A DNA stretch of 64,000 bases from Limisphaera sp049537155 (GCF_049537155.1 NZ_JBMVQZ010000001.1:62001-126000); one strand, 5' to 3'. Shown: positions 28,857 to 39,007, counted from the stretch's first letter. Made by a program: numbers and translations. The notes: generated by a model from the letters alone, not told the origin.

Positions 28857-28919
28857 GATGACCTCGTTTCCAGGGGTGAGACGGGGGTGCGGTGCGAACC
28901 GGCGGAGGGTTGCCCGGGT

Positions 28920-29339
28920 TTATTCGCCGATGATCTTGACCAACACGCGTTTCCGCCGGCGGCCGTCGAATTCCCCGTAGAAGATCTGTTCCCACGGGCC
29001 GAGGTCGAGCCGTCCCTTGGTGATGGCCACCACCACTTCACGGCCCATGACCTGGCGTTTCAGATGCGCGTCCGCATTGTCTTCGCCGGTGCGGTTGTGG
29101 CGGTACTGACCGATCGGTTCGTGAGGTGCCAGTTTTTCGAGCCAGTCATCGAAATCCTGCAGGAGCCCTTCCTCCGCATCGTTGATGAACACGCTGGCGG
29201 TGATGTGCATGGCGTTGACCAGGCAGAGCCCCTCCTGCACGCCGCTTTTACGGACGAGGTCCTCGACCGTGTCGGTGATGTTGACGAATCCGCGCCGTCG
29301 CGGCAGTTCGAACCACAGGTACTCGGTCAGACTTTTCAC
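28920..29339 (-). CDS. YjbQ/UPF0047 family protein
   Basis: 139 residues, small alpha/beta protein of the YjbQ family, some members of which have weak thiamine-phosphate synthase activity; the true role is unclear. Conserved blocks are RGFVNITDTVEDLV, GLCLVNAMHITASVFIND, RHNRTGEDNADAHLKRQVMG and GRLDLGPWEQIFYGEFDG, with the conserved His and Asp/Glu residues. The GTG at 29339 (VKSLTEYLWFE) matches how family members begin; a TTG at 29375 would add 12 residues with no support. It lies between the PL1-like gene and the OPT transporter on the same strand. Confidence 0.92.
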   Translation of the reverse strand: MKSLTEYLWFELPRRRGFVNITDTVEDLVRKSGVQEGLCLVNAMHITASVFINDAEEGLLQDFDDWLEKLAPHEPIGQYRHNRTGEDNADAHLKRQVMGREVVVAITKGRLDLGPWEQIFYGEFDGRRRKRVLVKIIGE

Positions 29340-29423
29340 GGCCGTCGTTATGCCATGCAACGCCCACCGGAGCAATGCGGTCCATTCATGAGCTCGGCCG
29401 GCGTGAGGGGATGCCGTGTGCCA

Positions 29424-32400
29424 TCACCGCATCAGCACCCGGAAATAGGTTTCTGGTGTGGCAGGATCAAATGGCTGACTCCAGTCGAAGTGGCCGTTGG
29501 AATCGAACCGGTTCGTGGCCACGGGCGTCCATTCCGTCAGGGGAACGGCCAGGTTGGTGGTGGAGAGGATCACGTATGTTGCCGAAGGGACGCCGCCCTC
29601 GCCGGCGAGGGTGAGGGTCCCTGCGTTCACCTGCAGGGCGGTGAATCGCGGTGGGGAGAAAGGGCTGACGACAAGGCGGACCTCGCCCGAACCGGTTTCC
29701 ACGGCGTACTGGTAGCCGCGCGTGGGGTCGAGGATCTCCAAACCGCTGTCGTGGTACGGCCGTGCGGGATTGTATCGCACCAGGATGTAGGTCCCGGGGC
29801 CGAACCCGGGTCCGGCCACGATGTGCAACCGGCCCGCCAGGGTGAACGAACCCTCCACCATGATCTGGTCGCTTGCGGTGCCGAGGTCCCACTCGAGCTC
29901 GCTGAACTCGTTCAGTTCGAGGTCGCCGAGGAAAGTCAACGTGCCCGGTCCGCCGTCGCCGGGAGCGAGTCGCCCATGGTCTTCGATGGTGACCGGACCG
30001 GCGAGAGTTCCCGTGCCGCCCAAGGTGGCGCCGCTCTGGACTTGGACGGGGCCGGTGCCGGTGCCGCTGCCGGTGGTGTTGTTTACGAGGAGGGTGCCGG
30101 CTTCGACGGTGATGCCGCCGGTGAAGGTGCTGGCGCCGCGTAGGGTCAATCGTCCGGAACCCACCTTGCGCACCAGCACGCGGCTACCGGGCACGGCGCT
30201 GTTGCTGCTGATGTTGCCGCTGAAGGTCGTGTGGGTGTCGTCACCGCCGATGATGTAGAGGGTGTCGCCGCTGCCGGCGTTGGACTGGGGGCCTTCCAGG
30301 GCGCCGGAGCCGGTGACCGCGCCCAGCCGGATGGTGTTGCCGGCGTTGCGCGGGCGGAGGGAGCCGTCCACGCGGAAGGTGGAGGCGAGCGACCCGAAGG
30401 TGTTCCCGCTGCTGGCTGCGGCGAACCGGAGGGTGGCGCCGGGGAGAACATGGATCGTGCCGGTGAAGAGATCGAATTGGGTCGAATCCGTGCCGCCGAA
30501 ACTGACGCCGCCGGTGATGCGCAGCACGCTGTTGGTGTCGCCGGACACGACGGGTCCGAGGATCTGATTGAACAGCCCGGGCGAGTACAGCGTGCCGCTG
30601 TGGCCTGCCGGCACGGTGATCGTTCCCGGGAACAGGTACTGGACCGTCGTGGGCGGCATCCGGAAGGTGCCGGCGCCGCTCAGGACGAGTGGCCCCTGGC
30701 CGAGGGTGGTGCCCGCGGCGGCCAGGTCGAGCGTGCCGCCGGCCACGTGGACGGTGCCCTGAAAGGCGGCGTTGGTGGTGAGGATGTGAAGCGCGGCCGG
30801 GCCCGACTTGGTGAGGGTTCCGACGCCGACCAGCGACCCGGGTCCGCTGAAGGTGCGGTCCGTTGAGATGTCCACTAGCACAGAAGCGGCGTTGATGGCG
30901 GTGGCGAGCTGGAGTTCCGGGGCGGTCCCGCTGCTGTCGTCCACGACAACGGTGTCCAGTGGGTAAAACCGGTCCGGTTGCCCATCATTCCACCAGTTAC
31001 TCGTTGCGAGGTCCCACACGTTGTTTGTGAAGCCGCGCCAGATAAGGGTGGCGGGGTTGCCTTCCACGACGAGCCGGACGTAGCACTGGCCGTTGCCGGC
31101 CGGCGGACGCTGGAGCAGAAATCTTTGTCGGGTGCCGCCCGGCAGGTTGTGGGTGAAGACGGCGCCGCTGGCTGCGGAGTTGTCGCCGCCCTCGATCAAG
31201 CTGTAGGTGCCTGCTTCCAAGCGGCCATCCACCAGCCGGAACCGGTAGGTTTGCAGGCTGTTCATGGTAAGAAGGCCGCCTTGCAGATGGATCCGGTCGC
31301 CTGGCGCGTCCGGGGAGGGGCCCAGGTCGAACTCCAGAGTGGGGGACTGAAGGGTCAAACCGCCTGCGAGGGTCAGGGTTCCCACGGCGGATCCGCCCGG
31401 CTCGATTCTGCCACCCGGGAGGACAGTCACCGGGCCTTCGATGACGCCCGTTCCGGCGAGGGTGGCGTTGTTGGAGACGATCACGGGAGCGGGGCCGTGC
31501 CGGCCGTCCACGCGCAACGTGCCCGCACCGATGCGCGTACCTCCGGTGTGGAGGTTCGTGCCGGTCAGGACCAGTTCGCTGTCCCCCAGTTTGACAAGGG
31601 TGGTAGCGGCGGCGCCGTCGCGGAGGGTGCCTTCGAACGTGCTGCTGCCGCGTTGGCCGACGAGGTAGGTCGTGGGGTTGGCAGACACCGATGCGCCGCC
31701 GAGCGAGCTGGCGGGGCCGCCCCAGAGGGCACCGAGCGTGATGGTGCCGCCGTCGCGGGTAATCATGGCCCCTGCCGGACCCAGATCGAATCCAGCCGTG
31801 CTGCTGCCGGTTCCGCCCTGCCAGCGGAACCACCCGGGGCCGGTCAGCGTGATGACCCCGGTGTAACCGGACAGGTCCATGCCGCTGCGGGCGGAGAAGG
31901 TGCCTCCGGCAGCCACATTCACGTACAGGGCGGCCGGGCCGGTTAGTGGTGCGCCCCAGGCCTGGTTGGCGTTTCCCGAGCCGGGTACGTGCAGGGTGCC
32001 GGGGGCCCGCACTTCGAGGGGTTGGTTGTACACGGCCGGACCACCGGGCGCGGCCAGCAGGAGGTCGCCGCCTTCCATCTGGATGGGGCCGGTTCCAGCG
32101 CCCGCCGTGCTGTTGCTCAGGACGAGGAGGCCGCCGGCCAGGAGGGTGCCGCCGGTGTAGGAGTTGGTTGTCGCAAGGACGAGTTCGCCCGGGCCGCGTT
32201 TGACCAGGCTCATCGTGCCCTGGAGTGAGCCCGGGCCCGTGAACGTGTAGTTCTGCGAGGCGTTGATCTCGACCGATCCGGGACGGAGAGCCTCCACGAG
32301 TGTCACCGGTGGTTGGTTCGAACCCGAGTCGTCGAACCGGACATGGTCACCGTCCTGAAATGCGGTGGGGCTGGTGCTGTCGCGGAAGTTGGGTGTTTCG

Positions 32401-34151
32401 GTGTCCCAGAGGTTGCGCACGCCGTCGCCCTGCCACCGGAGGTCGCGCGGCACGCGGGCAGCGCTGATGAGGATGGCGAATGTCTGGGTCCAGGTGCTGC
32501 CATCGCCGTCGGTGACCGTGAAATCGAATCGTGCCCGTCCGGTGTAACCGGGATGGGGCGAGAAAACCGCGGTGGATCCGTCCGGCAGGAGCTGGACGGA
32601 ACCTCCGATCACCTGGCCGAACTGGAAGCGTACGGGCGGGGTGGAAAAGCCGAGCGTGTAACGACGCAGGTCCACCTGCAGGGAAGTGGGGTTGTCCGAT
32701 GTGCTGCGCGGAATGATGGCGTGCGGGATGGCTTTGAAATGGAGGTACTCTTCCAATCTTGTGTAGCCGGCCGGTGTGCCGGGCGGGAAAAAGGTGGGCT
32801 CCACCAGTACGCCGCCGTTGGATGGCAGGGGAATGTTGGGATCCGGCAGATCGGGGTTCCAGCCCAGGGTCAGTTCCCAGTCATCCGGCATGCCGTCGCG
32901 GTCGGTGTCGGGGTGCGGTGGAGCGGAGTTGAGCCGGCCCCGGCCGTTGTTGCCGGCCCCGGTCTGGCTTTCGTGGCTGACGTGCATGCGGCGCCACGAA
33001 AGGAGGTTCTCGATCAGGATGGTGTCCACCTCGTCACGCAGGGGGATGCCGGCCCGGGCGTCGAGCCGCAGTGCGCCGGCCTGGGAGACGATTTTTTTCC
33101 AGGCGGTCAGGGGCGGATCCACCGCCACGGGTACCTGGGACCCGGCAACCGCGATCCGGGACGGGGACGCCCGGTAATTGCCGGAGGCGATGGCGAAGCC
33201 GCGGTCGGTGCCGTCGAGCACGGTGTTTCCGTTGTTGTCGAAAAGGTTGTTTGAGACATGGAGGGTGAAGTTGTGGTTGCCGTTGCGGTCGAGACTCGCC
33301 TTTTCCAGCGCCACGCTGCGGAGATTGCCGGGCGGGCAGATGAAGTAATTGCCGATCACGTTGGCCTTCCAGTCCGCAGGGGTGGACGAGTCACCCATGA
33401 TGAAGCCGATGTCCCAGTCGTAGGTCACGTTGTTGATCCAGTCCAGGAGGCCGTCGGGTCGTGCCTTGGGATTGCGCGTGTGGTTGTGGGCCCAGAGTGT
33501 ATGGTGCGTGGTCACGCGGTTGAGATCCCAGAGGCCGCCGGCCGAATGACTTTCCAACCCCCATGCATTGAGGGACCATTGGAAGGTGACGAGGTCGGGT
33601 CGCGGGTTTTGTGAAAAGCTGGAGATGTTTTCGTCCGTTGAAAACATCACGCTGAGATGGTCCAGCATGATGTTGGTTACGCCGTTGCCCAGGTCAATGC
33701 AATCGCCGCCTGCCTCGCGCTGGCCGTAGCGGAAGCGCACGTGCCGGATGACGATGTCGCTCCCGTTGATCATGAGCGGGCCGAATTCGAATCCGATCCC
33801 GTCGCCGGGAGCCGTCTGGCCGGCGATGGTGATGCGGGATTTGTTCAGGTTGAACTTGTTGATGCGTATGTAGCCGCTGACGCCGAACACGATGGTCCGG
33901 CCGGCGGGCGGTGCGGTGGCCACGGCGTCGGCGAACGAACCGGGGCCGCTGCTGTTCAGATTGGTCACGTAATACACGTCGCCGCCCCGGCCGCCGCGCG
34001 CGTAGGCTCCGAATCCCTCCGCGCCGGGGAAGGCGGGGATCTGTGCCTGAAGATGCGGTGTCCCGGCCACTGCCGCGAGCCAGGCCGCCAGATACATGCG
34101 GATGCACCTCGGAGTTCTGAACGGCGCGCCGGGAGAGAAATGCTTCTTCAT
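29424..34151 (-). CDS. Secreted PL1-like polysaccharide lyase with autotransporter-associated repeats
   Basis: 1575 residues. A signal peptide (MYLAAWLAAVAGTPHLQAQ after a basic leader) precedes a pectate-lyase-like right-handed beta helix: AFPGAEGFGAYARGGRGGDV, VFGVSGYI, SRITIAGQTAPGDGI, IMLDHLSVMFSTDE (metal/substrate segment) and HNHTRNPKARPD with the likely catalytic Arg. A thrombospondin-3-like calcium loop follows (DTDRDGMPDDWE, about residue 420). The rest is a chain of autotransporter-associated repeats (such as GGTLLAGGLLVLSNSTAGAG). There is no C-terminal beta-barrel; it ends in the Y/F-R-V module (YFRVLMR). The ATG at 34151 was chosen for the signal peptide. It probably cleaves pectin or a similar uronate polymer outside the cell. 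Confidence 0.85.
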   Translation of the reverse strand: MKKHFSPGAPFRTPRCIRMYLAAWLAAVAGTPHLQAQIPAFPGAEGFGAYARGGRGGDVYYVTNLNSSGPGSFADAVATAPPAGRTIVFGVSGYIRINKFNLNKSRITIAGQTAPGDGIGFEFGPLMINGSDIVIRHVRFRYGQREAGGDCIDLGNGVTNIMLDHLSVMFSTDENISSFSQNPRPDLVTFQWSLNAWGLESHSAGGLWDLNRVTTHHTLWAHNHTRNPKARPDGLLDWINNVTYDWDIGFIMGDSSTPADWKANVIGNYFICPPGNLRSVALEKASLDRNGNHNFTLHVSNNLFDNNGNTVLDGTDRGFAIASGNYRASPSRIAVAGSQVPVAVDPPLTAWKKIVSQAGALRLDARAGIPLRDEVDTILIENLLSWRRMHVSHESQTGAGNNGRGRLNSAPPHPDTDRDGMPDDWELTLGWNPDLPDPNIPLPSNGGVLVEPTFFPPGTPAGYTRLEEYLHFKAIPHAIIPRSTSDNPTSLQVDLRRYTLGFSTPPVRFQFGQVIGGSVQLLPDGSTAVFSPHPGYTGRARFDFTVTDGDGSTWTQTFAILISAARVPRDLRWQGDGVRNLWDTETPNFRDSTSPTAFQDGDHVRFDDSGSNQPPVTLVEALRPGSVEINASQNYTFTGPGSLQGTMSLVKRGPGELVLATTNSYTGGTLLAGGLLVLSNSTAGAGTGPIQMEGGDLLLAAPGGPAVYNQPLEVRAPGTLHVPGSGNANQAWGAPLTGPAALYVNVAAGGTFSARSGMDLSGYTGVITLTGPGWFRWQGGTGSSTAGFDLGPAGAMITRDGGTITLGALWGGPASSLGGASVSANPTTYLVGQRGSSTFEGTLRDGAAATTLVKLGDSELVLTGTNLHTGGTRIGAGTLRVDGRHGPAPVIVSNNATLAGTGVIEGPVTVLPGGRIEPGGSAVGTLTLAGGLTLQSPTLEFDLGPSPDAPGDRIHLQGGLLTMNSLQTYRFRLVDGRLEAGTYSLIEGGDNSAASGAVFTHNLPGGTRQRFLLQRPPAGNGQCYVRLVVEGNPATLIWRGFTNNVWDLATSNWWNDGQPDRFYPLDTVVVDDSSGTAPELQLATAINAASVLVDISTDRTFSGPGSLVGVGTLTKSGPAALHILTTNAAFQGTVHVAGGTLDLAAAGTTLGQGPLVLSGAGTFRMPPTTVQYLFPGTITVPAGHSGTLYSPGLFNQILGPVVSGDTNSVLRITGGVSFGGTDSTQFDLFTGTIHVLPGATLRFAAASSGNTFGSLASTFRVDGSLRPRNAGNTIRLGAVTGSGALEGPQSNAGSGDTLYIIGGDDTHTTFSGNISSNSAVPGSRVLVRKVGSGRLTLRGASTFTGGITVEAGTLLVNNTTGSGTGTGPVQVQSGATLGGTGTLAGPVTIEDHGRLAPGDGGPGTLTFLGDLELNEFSELEWDLGTASDQIMVEGSFTLAGRLHIVAGPGFGPGTYILVRYNPARPYHDSGLEILDPTRGYQYAVETGSGEVRLVVSPFSPPRFTALQVNAGTLTLAGEGGVPSATYVILSTTNLAVPLTEWTPVATNRFDSNGHFDWSQPFDPATPETYFRVLMR

Positions 34152-34287
34152 GGTTTGCGCGGGCGACCGATGCTCCGGACGATGGCACCCGGGCAGGTTT
34201 CCGTGACGGGCGTGGGACAGAGGGGTTCCTGGCGCGGCTGTTGGTTGGGGGGCTCTGCCTCCTCTTTCCATCTTCACCGGCCGGAGG

Positions 34288-37200
34288 TTAGGAGGGGGTC
34301 GTTCCCGGCTCAAGTGGAACGGTTTGCGAGCCGGCCGATCGGGCCGGCCGTGCCCTCGGATGGGGATGGGACGATTTGTCGCCTTGCTCGTCACGAAGAG
34401 TCGGTCGCCGGGGAGAGTTCTCGAGCGAGCGGGAAGGTCCGGGGCGGATTGGTGGGGAGTCGGTCACATGTCGCGCGTGTCGCGATCTGCCGGTGCCGTT
34501 GAGCGAGCGCAGTTGTTCCAGCATGCGTGCGATGCGGTGGCGGTGCTCGAGCAGGAGTCGCGGATCGGTGGTGAACCGGGTGAGATCGCTGGAGATTTCG
34601 GCGGGCACCTCCAGCAGGGCGCGGGCTTCTCGGAGCAATTCGTCGTGGGGTTCCGGCTGGCGACCGGAAGTCAGCCGTTCGAGTTCGGCGCGCAACAGCC
34701 AGAAGTATTCGTAGTCTTCCATGCCGTCGCGCAGGTTTTGCCAGCGCAGGGAGTTGATGGGTCCATCCAAACAAGGTTGGCGGGCCGCGTGGGGATCGTG
34801 CCGGGGCGGGTAGAGGAGCCGGCCGTCGCCATTGCCCCAGGGTTGGCGAACCCCTCTAGGTGTGCCGTAGCCGCTGACCCACGACATCGGGTCTTCCCAG
34901 GGGTTCTGCAGCGAATCGGGGTAGGCGGTGGGGCTTGTCCAGTACGTGGTGGACCAGATGAGGATTCCGTCCACGCCGTATTGCCACGCCTGCCAGGGCC
35001 ACAATCGGAGCTCGACACCCGGGTGATCGATGAACGGGGTGATGTAGGGAGCCTTCGGGACGGTGCAGATGTACCACCAGACTTCTTCCCCGGCGGCTTT
35101 TCGTTCGGCGATGGATTTCCGGCTCCAGTTCGGTGTCAACGCGCACCAGATGTCCACGTGTCCGAGCAGTTCCGGCTCCGGCTGTTCGGTCAGCAGGCGT
35201 TTGAGGTCGGGCGCCGCTGCGTGAATTCTCTTCTGTCCTTCCACAACGAACGCGTAGTCCTTGGGATCGGGTTCGTCGAACCAGTAGGTGTAGGCCAGGG
35301 GCAGCCAACCGCGGCGGCGCAGATGCGCGGCGACCTGGCCGAGGTAGTCTTGAAACAATCGTGCGTGTTCGGGTGTTCCGGCCTCATGGCCGTCCAGCCG
35401 GCCGATCTGCCGGCCGTAGAAAGTGCCGCCGCCCATGCCCTGCAGGGGCAGGCGAAAGCTGTTGAACCGGACACCGCGCGGGCTCGGTCCGGGTACGGTC
35501 GTGTCGGGTGGCTTTTCCTGTCCGTCCGCGGATGGAGCATTCGTTTCTCCCGGTGCCGGCCGGGCCAGCCAGCACTCGGCCCAGCGATCGAACTCATCGA
35601 AGTCCACCTCGGCGCGCCTCTGATCGGGCGGCCCTGCAAACCTCACCCGAATCGGCGCGTAGTCGAAAAAGCTGTAGGGGCTGATCCGATGTTCCGCGAA
35701 ATTGCGCAGGTAGCTGCCGTAAACCGCGATCTTGTCCTCGGGCCGTTCCAGTTGGTGGTACTGCTCGATCAGGCTGCGATTCAGTCCCATGGCGCTCCTC
35801 AGGTGGCTGACGGGGGGCAGCTCGAAATCATAGATCTCGATCCGGAGCGGGACGTGGAGCTCGTGCTTTGCGGACGCGGTCTGCATCTCAAGCTCGATGC
35901 GGCCCTCGTACACGCCGGGCAGACCCTCCGGCGGCATGTAAAACTCGATCCAGAGCGGCTGGTTGAGTCCGGGGCGGAGTTCCAGGGGCAACCGGAGCGG
36001 CGGCAGTGGATCGGGGTGGAGTCCGGGCGCACCTGTGGTGTCGCTGGGGATGTCCACCGGCACATAGGCCACTTCGAAAAGTTCGGTCTGGAGTTTCGGG
36101 ACCGCGCCGGCGGGTGTGGAGGTCCACCGGATCCGGCCCGAGGCCAGTCTGGCGGGCGCGTGCGGTCGCAGTACCAATTGAACGGCCTCGAATTCCCGGC
36201 GTGCCAATCGGACTGTCACCGGCCGGGACGCGATGAGCGCAGGAGGCGGAGGCAATTGGCGGGAGATCTTCCAGCCGCTTTCGCACCACCACAGGTCCAG
36301 TGGTGCATCGCAGGGGAGTGGATAACCGGGCCGGGGATCCTCCAGCGGCGGCACGTGCAACAGGGTTCGTAGCTCGAGCAGGGTTCTGCCGGTTTGGTTG
36401 GTGGCGGAGATGCACAGGGGAAACCGGCCCGGCTCGGGCCACTCGATGGTCCAGGATGCCGTGACCGCCCGCCCGGGGGGCGGATCGGTTTCGGTTGCGG
36501 CTTCCGGGTGGACACGCGAACCGTCGCACGTGACTGCGATGCCGATCGGCAGGGGCCGGTCCGTGTCGTTACGGAGCCGGAGGTACAGGCGGGTTCGACC
36601 CCTGCCGGGCGCCGGTTCAAGGCTGAGCGATTCCAGGTCCAGCACCGGGGATGAGCGAAGGACCGAGTAGAAATGTGTGCGACCGTGCCGGGGAACGGCA
36701 GCCGGTGCATCGAGGCGTGCCTCGTAGTCGCAGCGGTTGACCTGCAGCTCCGAGCCGGGATCCGGTGTCCGAAGCCGAATCCAGATCGTGCGCGCAGGGA
36801 AAAGGGCAGGGGGCAACGGCCCGCGGTAAAGATTCCGGTCCCCGTCCAGCTTGGCCACCGGTATCCAGCGACCGGGCCGGGACGCAGCCTCCACGTGCAG
36901 AGGACCGGCGACGTGGTAGTTCACGAACACCAACAGTTGCGCCTCCCGTTGAGTGCCTTGCGGGACTTCGAAGCGGTAGATGACTTCCGCTCCCCCTGTG
37001 AACACCCAGCGATCCGTGTTAAACCGCGCCGTTGCCCGCATCAGCGGGCGGTGGTAATTGGCCCCTTCCCATGCGTAAACGGGGCGGAAACGGTACCACT
37101 CACCCCGCAAACTCTCGCCTTCGCCGAGCGAGGGATCTGAATGGGGGTCCGTTCCGGCGATGCGTGCGGGCATCAGGTTGACCTGATCGAACTCGAGCGT

Positions 37201-37653
37201 TCCGTTCACGTTCCACTGCCCGAGCCGGACGTAATCCGTGCGGACGTCGTCCGGCTGGCGGAACACAAACCGGAACTCCGCCCATCCTTCACCCACCCGG
37301 AAATCGCGGTGGATCCGGCTCGTGCCGACGAACGCCACACCGCCGGTGGTTCCGGTGGTCCGACGCGCGCGGAAGGTGATTTCGTACAGTCCGCCCGGGA
37401 CCAGTTCGATGGGATCCGACCTCCACCACCCGCTGTCCCGACCCGTTCCGGTAAGGGCCAGGACACCGGGCGGATCACCTTCTGACCGCCACTGTCCGCT
37501 GCCGGCTCCCAAGTGCCAGTGGACGGGCCGATCCCCGCCGATCGTCAGGGCCGGATCCGGCAGGAGCTCCTGGCCGAAGAGGGTGACCGTGCCGCCCCCT
37601 GCTGCGCCGAGGGCCAGCATCCCGATCAGAAAGGTCCCGAACGCCCGCGCCAT
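34288..37653 (-). CDS. Secreted DUF4091-type (GH123-like) putative glycoside hydrolase
   Basis: 1121 residues. A signal peptide (MARAFGTFLIGMLALGAAGG) leads into a carbohydrate-binding-like beta-sandwich (about 30-180) and then a long beta-rich region. The C-terminal half resembles the DUF4091/GH123-like TIM barrel: YTYWFDEPDPKDYAFV with candidate acid residues, VDIWCALTPNW, EEVWWYICTVPKAPYI, GVDGILIWSTTYW, and the final LRWQNLRDGMEDYEYFWLLR. The terminal 60 residues are low-complexity. The ATG at 37653 was chosen for the signal peptide; a GGGAG abuts it. It lies 136 bases upstream of the PL1-like gene on the same strand, which fits joint action on a polysaccharide. Substrate unknown. Confidence 0.82.
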   Translation of the reverse strand: MARAFGTFLIGMLALGAAGGGTVTLFGQELLPDPALTIGGDRPVHWHLGAGSGQWRSEGDPPGVLALTGTGRDSGWWRSDPIELVPGGLYEITFRARRTTGTTGGVAFVGTSRIHRDFRVGEGWAEFRFVFRQPDDVRTDYVRLGQWNVNGTLEFDQVNLMPARIAGTDPHSDPSLGEGESLRGEWYRFRPVYAWEGANYHRPLMRATARFNTDRWVFTGGAEVIYRFEVPQGTQREAQLLVFVNYHVAGPLHVEAASRPGRWIPVAKLDGDRNLYRGPLPPALFPARTIWIRLRTPDPGSELQVNRCDYEARLDAPAAVPRHGRTHFYSVLRSSPVLDLESLSLEPAPGRGRTRLYLRLRNDTDRPLPIGIAVTCDGSRVHPEAATETDPPPGRAVTASWTIEWPEPGRFPLCISATNQTGRTLLELRTLLHVPPLEDPRPGYPLPCDAPLDLWWCESGWKISRQLPPPPALIASRPVTVRLARREFEAVQLVLRPHAPARLASGRIRWTSTPAGAVPKLQTELFEVAYVPVDIPSDTTGAPGLHPDPLPPLRLPLELRPGLNQPLWIEFYMPPEGLPGVYEGRIELEMQTASAKHELHVPLRIEIYDFELPPVSHLRSAMGLNRSLIEQYHQLERPEDKIAVYGSYLRNFAEHRISPYSFFDYAPIRVRFAGPPDQRRAEVDFDEFDRWAECWLARPAPGETNAPSADGQEKPPDTTVPGPSPRGVRFNSFRLPLQGMGGGTFYGRQIGRLDGHEAGTPEHARLFQDYLGQVAAHLRRRGWLPLAYTYWFDEPDPKDYAFVVEGQKRIHAAAPDLKRLLTEQPEPELLGHVDIWCALTPNWSRKSIAERKAAGEEVWWYICTVPKAPYITPFIDHPGVELRLWPWQAWQYGVDGILIWSTTYWTSPTAYPDSLQNPWEDPMSWVSGYGTPRGVRQPWGNGDGRLLYPPRHDPHAARQPCLDGPINSLRWQNLRDGMEDYEYFWLLRAELERLTSGRQPEPHDELLREARALLEVPAEISSDLTRFTTDPRLLLEHRHRIARMLEQLRSLNGTGRSRHARHVTDSPPIRPGPSRSLENSPRRPTLRDEQGDKSSHPHPRARPARSAGSQTVPLEPGTTPS

Positions 37654-38254
37654 CTCCCGGCGAGAATGAGCATGAGAAACGATGCCAGCAAGCGGGACTT
37701 GAAACACCCAGCGGTGCCCCACGAGCGTTTCGAACGGCGTTTGATCTGCCTGGAGCCGTAGGAACCGGGCGCTTGGGCCGGAGGTAACGATCGGGCCTGA
37801 GCCGGACTTTCGTTGCCGGCTCACAGGCCTTGCGCCGGGCCGGCTGCGGCCGGCCATTCGAGGGGGTTGAACAGCGCCGGGTACGGCCTGTCTGAACAAA
37901 AGCTTCTCTCGTTGCATGGGGGCGCCGGAAGGGCCGCGGTTCGGCATTTGCGACCGACCGACCTGCCGGGCCGGGCCCGGGCTGTCCGGAATGGTTTTCA
38001 TGGTCTCGGGGATGCGATTTGCCAGGGCGGGGTTTCGGCCGGAATGCCGCAGGCTAAGTTGAGGCCCGGCTCACAAGGTGACGGGACTGCGGATCGGGAG
38101 GAACCTGTCGGACCGGCCTGCGTGCCACACGACGCACGGGGCCGGATGCGGCGCTCGATCGGTTGGGCAGTGACCGCTTGCTCGGGCATGTGGGGGTCTA
38201 CTGGCCGAGTGGCGGTTGCTGGTGTAGAGTGGGGCGTTGCCGGGTGGAAGTGCC
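37654..38254. other. Intergenic region between divergent DUF4091 and DUF2071 genes
   Basis: 601 bases with no gene that I can support on either strand; the open frames are compositional. It should carry the promoter of the minus-strand polysaccharide cluster. No clear promoter or riboswitch was recognised. Confidence 0.45.
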
Positions 38255-39007
38255 ATGAGAATGCCGGTTGTGCACGGTGTGATGGATCGCCGGAGCCTGG
38301 TGAATTACCACGTGGATCCGGACGCGCTGGGGTCACTGTTGCCCGCTCCCTTCCGGCCCAAGATCATTCGTGGATTCGCGATGGTGGGGATCTGTCTGAT
38401 CCGGCTCCGGCATCTCCGCCCCATCGGTCTGCCGTGGTGGCTCGGCGTCTCGTCCGAGAATGCCGCGCATCGCGCGGCCGTCGAATGGGACGAGCACGGG
38501 ACGGTTCGTGAGGGTGTGTATGTCTGGCGGCGTGACACCAATTCGCGGCTCCATTGCCTGGCTGGTGGCCGGGTCTTTCCCGGCATCCACCACCATGCAC
38601 GGTTCGTGGTCCGGGAGACAGCGGGCCGTTATGCCGTGGTCCTGTGCAGCGACGACGGCGAGACCCGGCTGACGGTGCGTGCACGACGGACGAACAGGTT
38701 GCCGCCATCGTCCGTGTTCGAATCCTCTGCGGAAGCCTCGGCCTTTTTCCAGGGCGGTTCGGTCGGGTAGTCGGCGACATCGGAACCCTCCCGTTTTCAC
38801 GGGGTGGAACTGCATTGCTTCCACTGGGCGGTCGAACCGCTGGAGGTTGAGGAGGTGCAGTCCAGCTTTTTCGAGAACGAGTCGCTGTTTCCCCGGGGCT
38901 CCATCGGCTTCGATTGTGCCCTGCTGATGCGGGGCATCGAGCATGCATGGCACGCGAGGTCGGATCTGTGCTGTTCCGAGGCGGCAACGGCCGGAGCGGG
39001 CGCCTGA
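38255..39007 (+). pseudogene. DUF2071 gene interrupted by an in-frame TAG
   Basis: The frame from the ATG at 38255 encodes a DUF2071 protein (DRRSLVNYHVDPDALGSLLP, GVSSENAAHRAAVEWD, GGRVFPGIHHHARF) up to FFQGGSVG, then meets TAG at 38768-38770. The very same frame continues as SATSEPSRFHGVELHCFHW, VQSSFFENESLFPRGSIGFD and ALLMRGIEHAWHARSD to a stop at 39007, which is the missing C-terminal third of the family. The family normally has Tyr at the interrupted place (G-Y-S), and TAG is one base from TAC or TAT. So either a recent nonsense mutation or readthrough. GGAAG precedes the ATG. Function of the family unknown. Confidence 0.8.

Noticed and set aside
27039..30143. A plus-strand open frame of about 1034 codons opposite the OPT transporter, YjbQ and PL1-like genes
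   Set aside because: The minus-strand genes are certain from conserved motifs; the plus frame is His/Gln/Arg-rich without a domain. High GC leaves antisense frames open.
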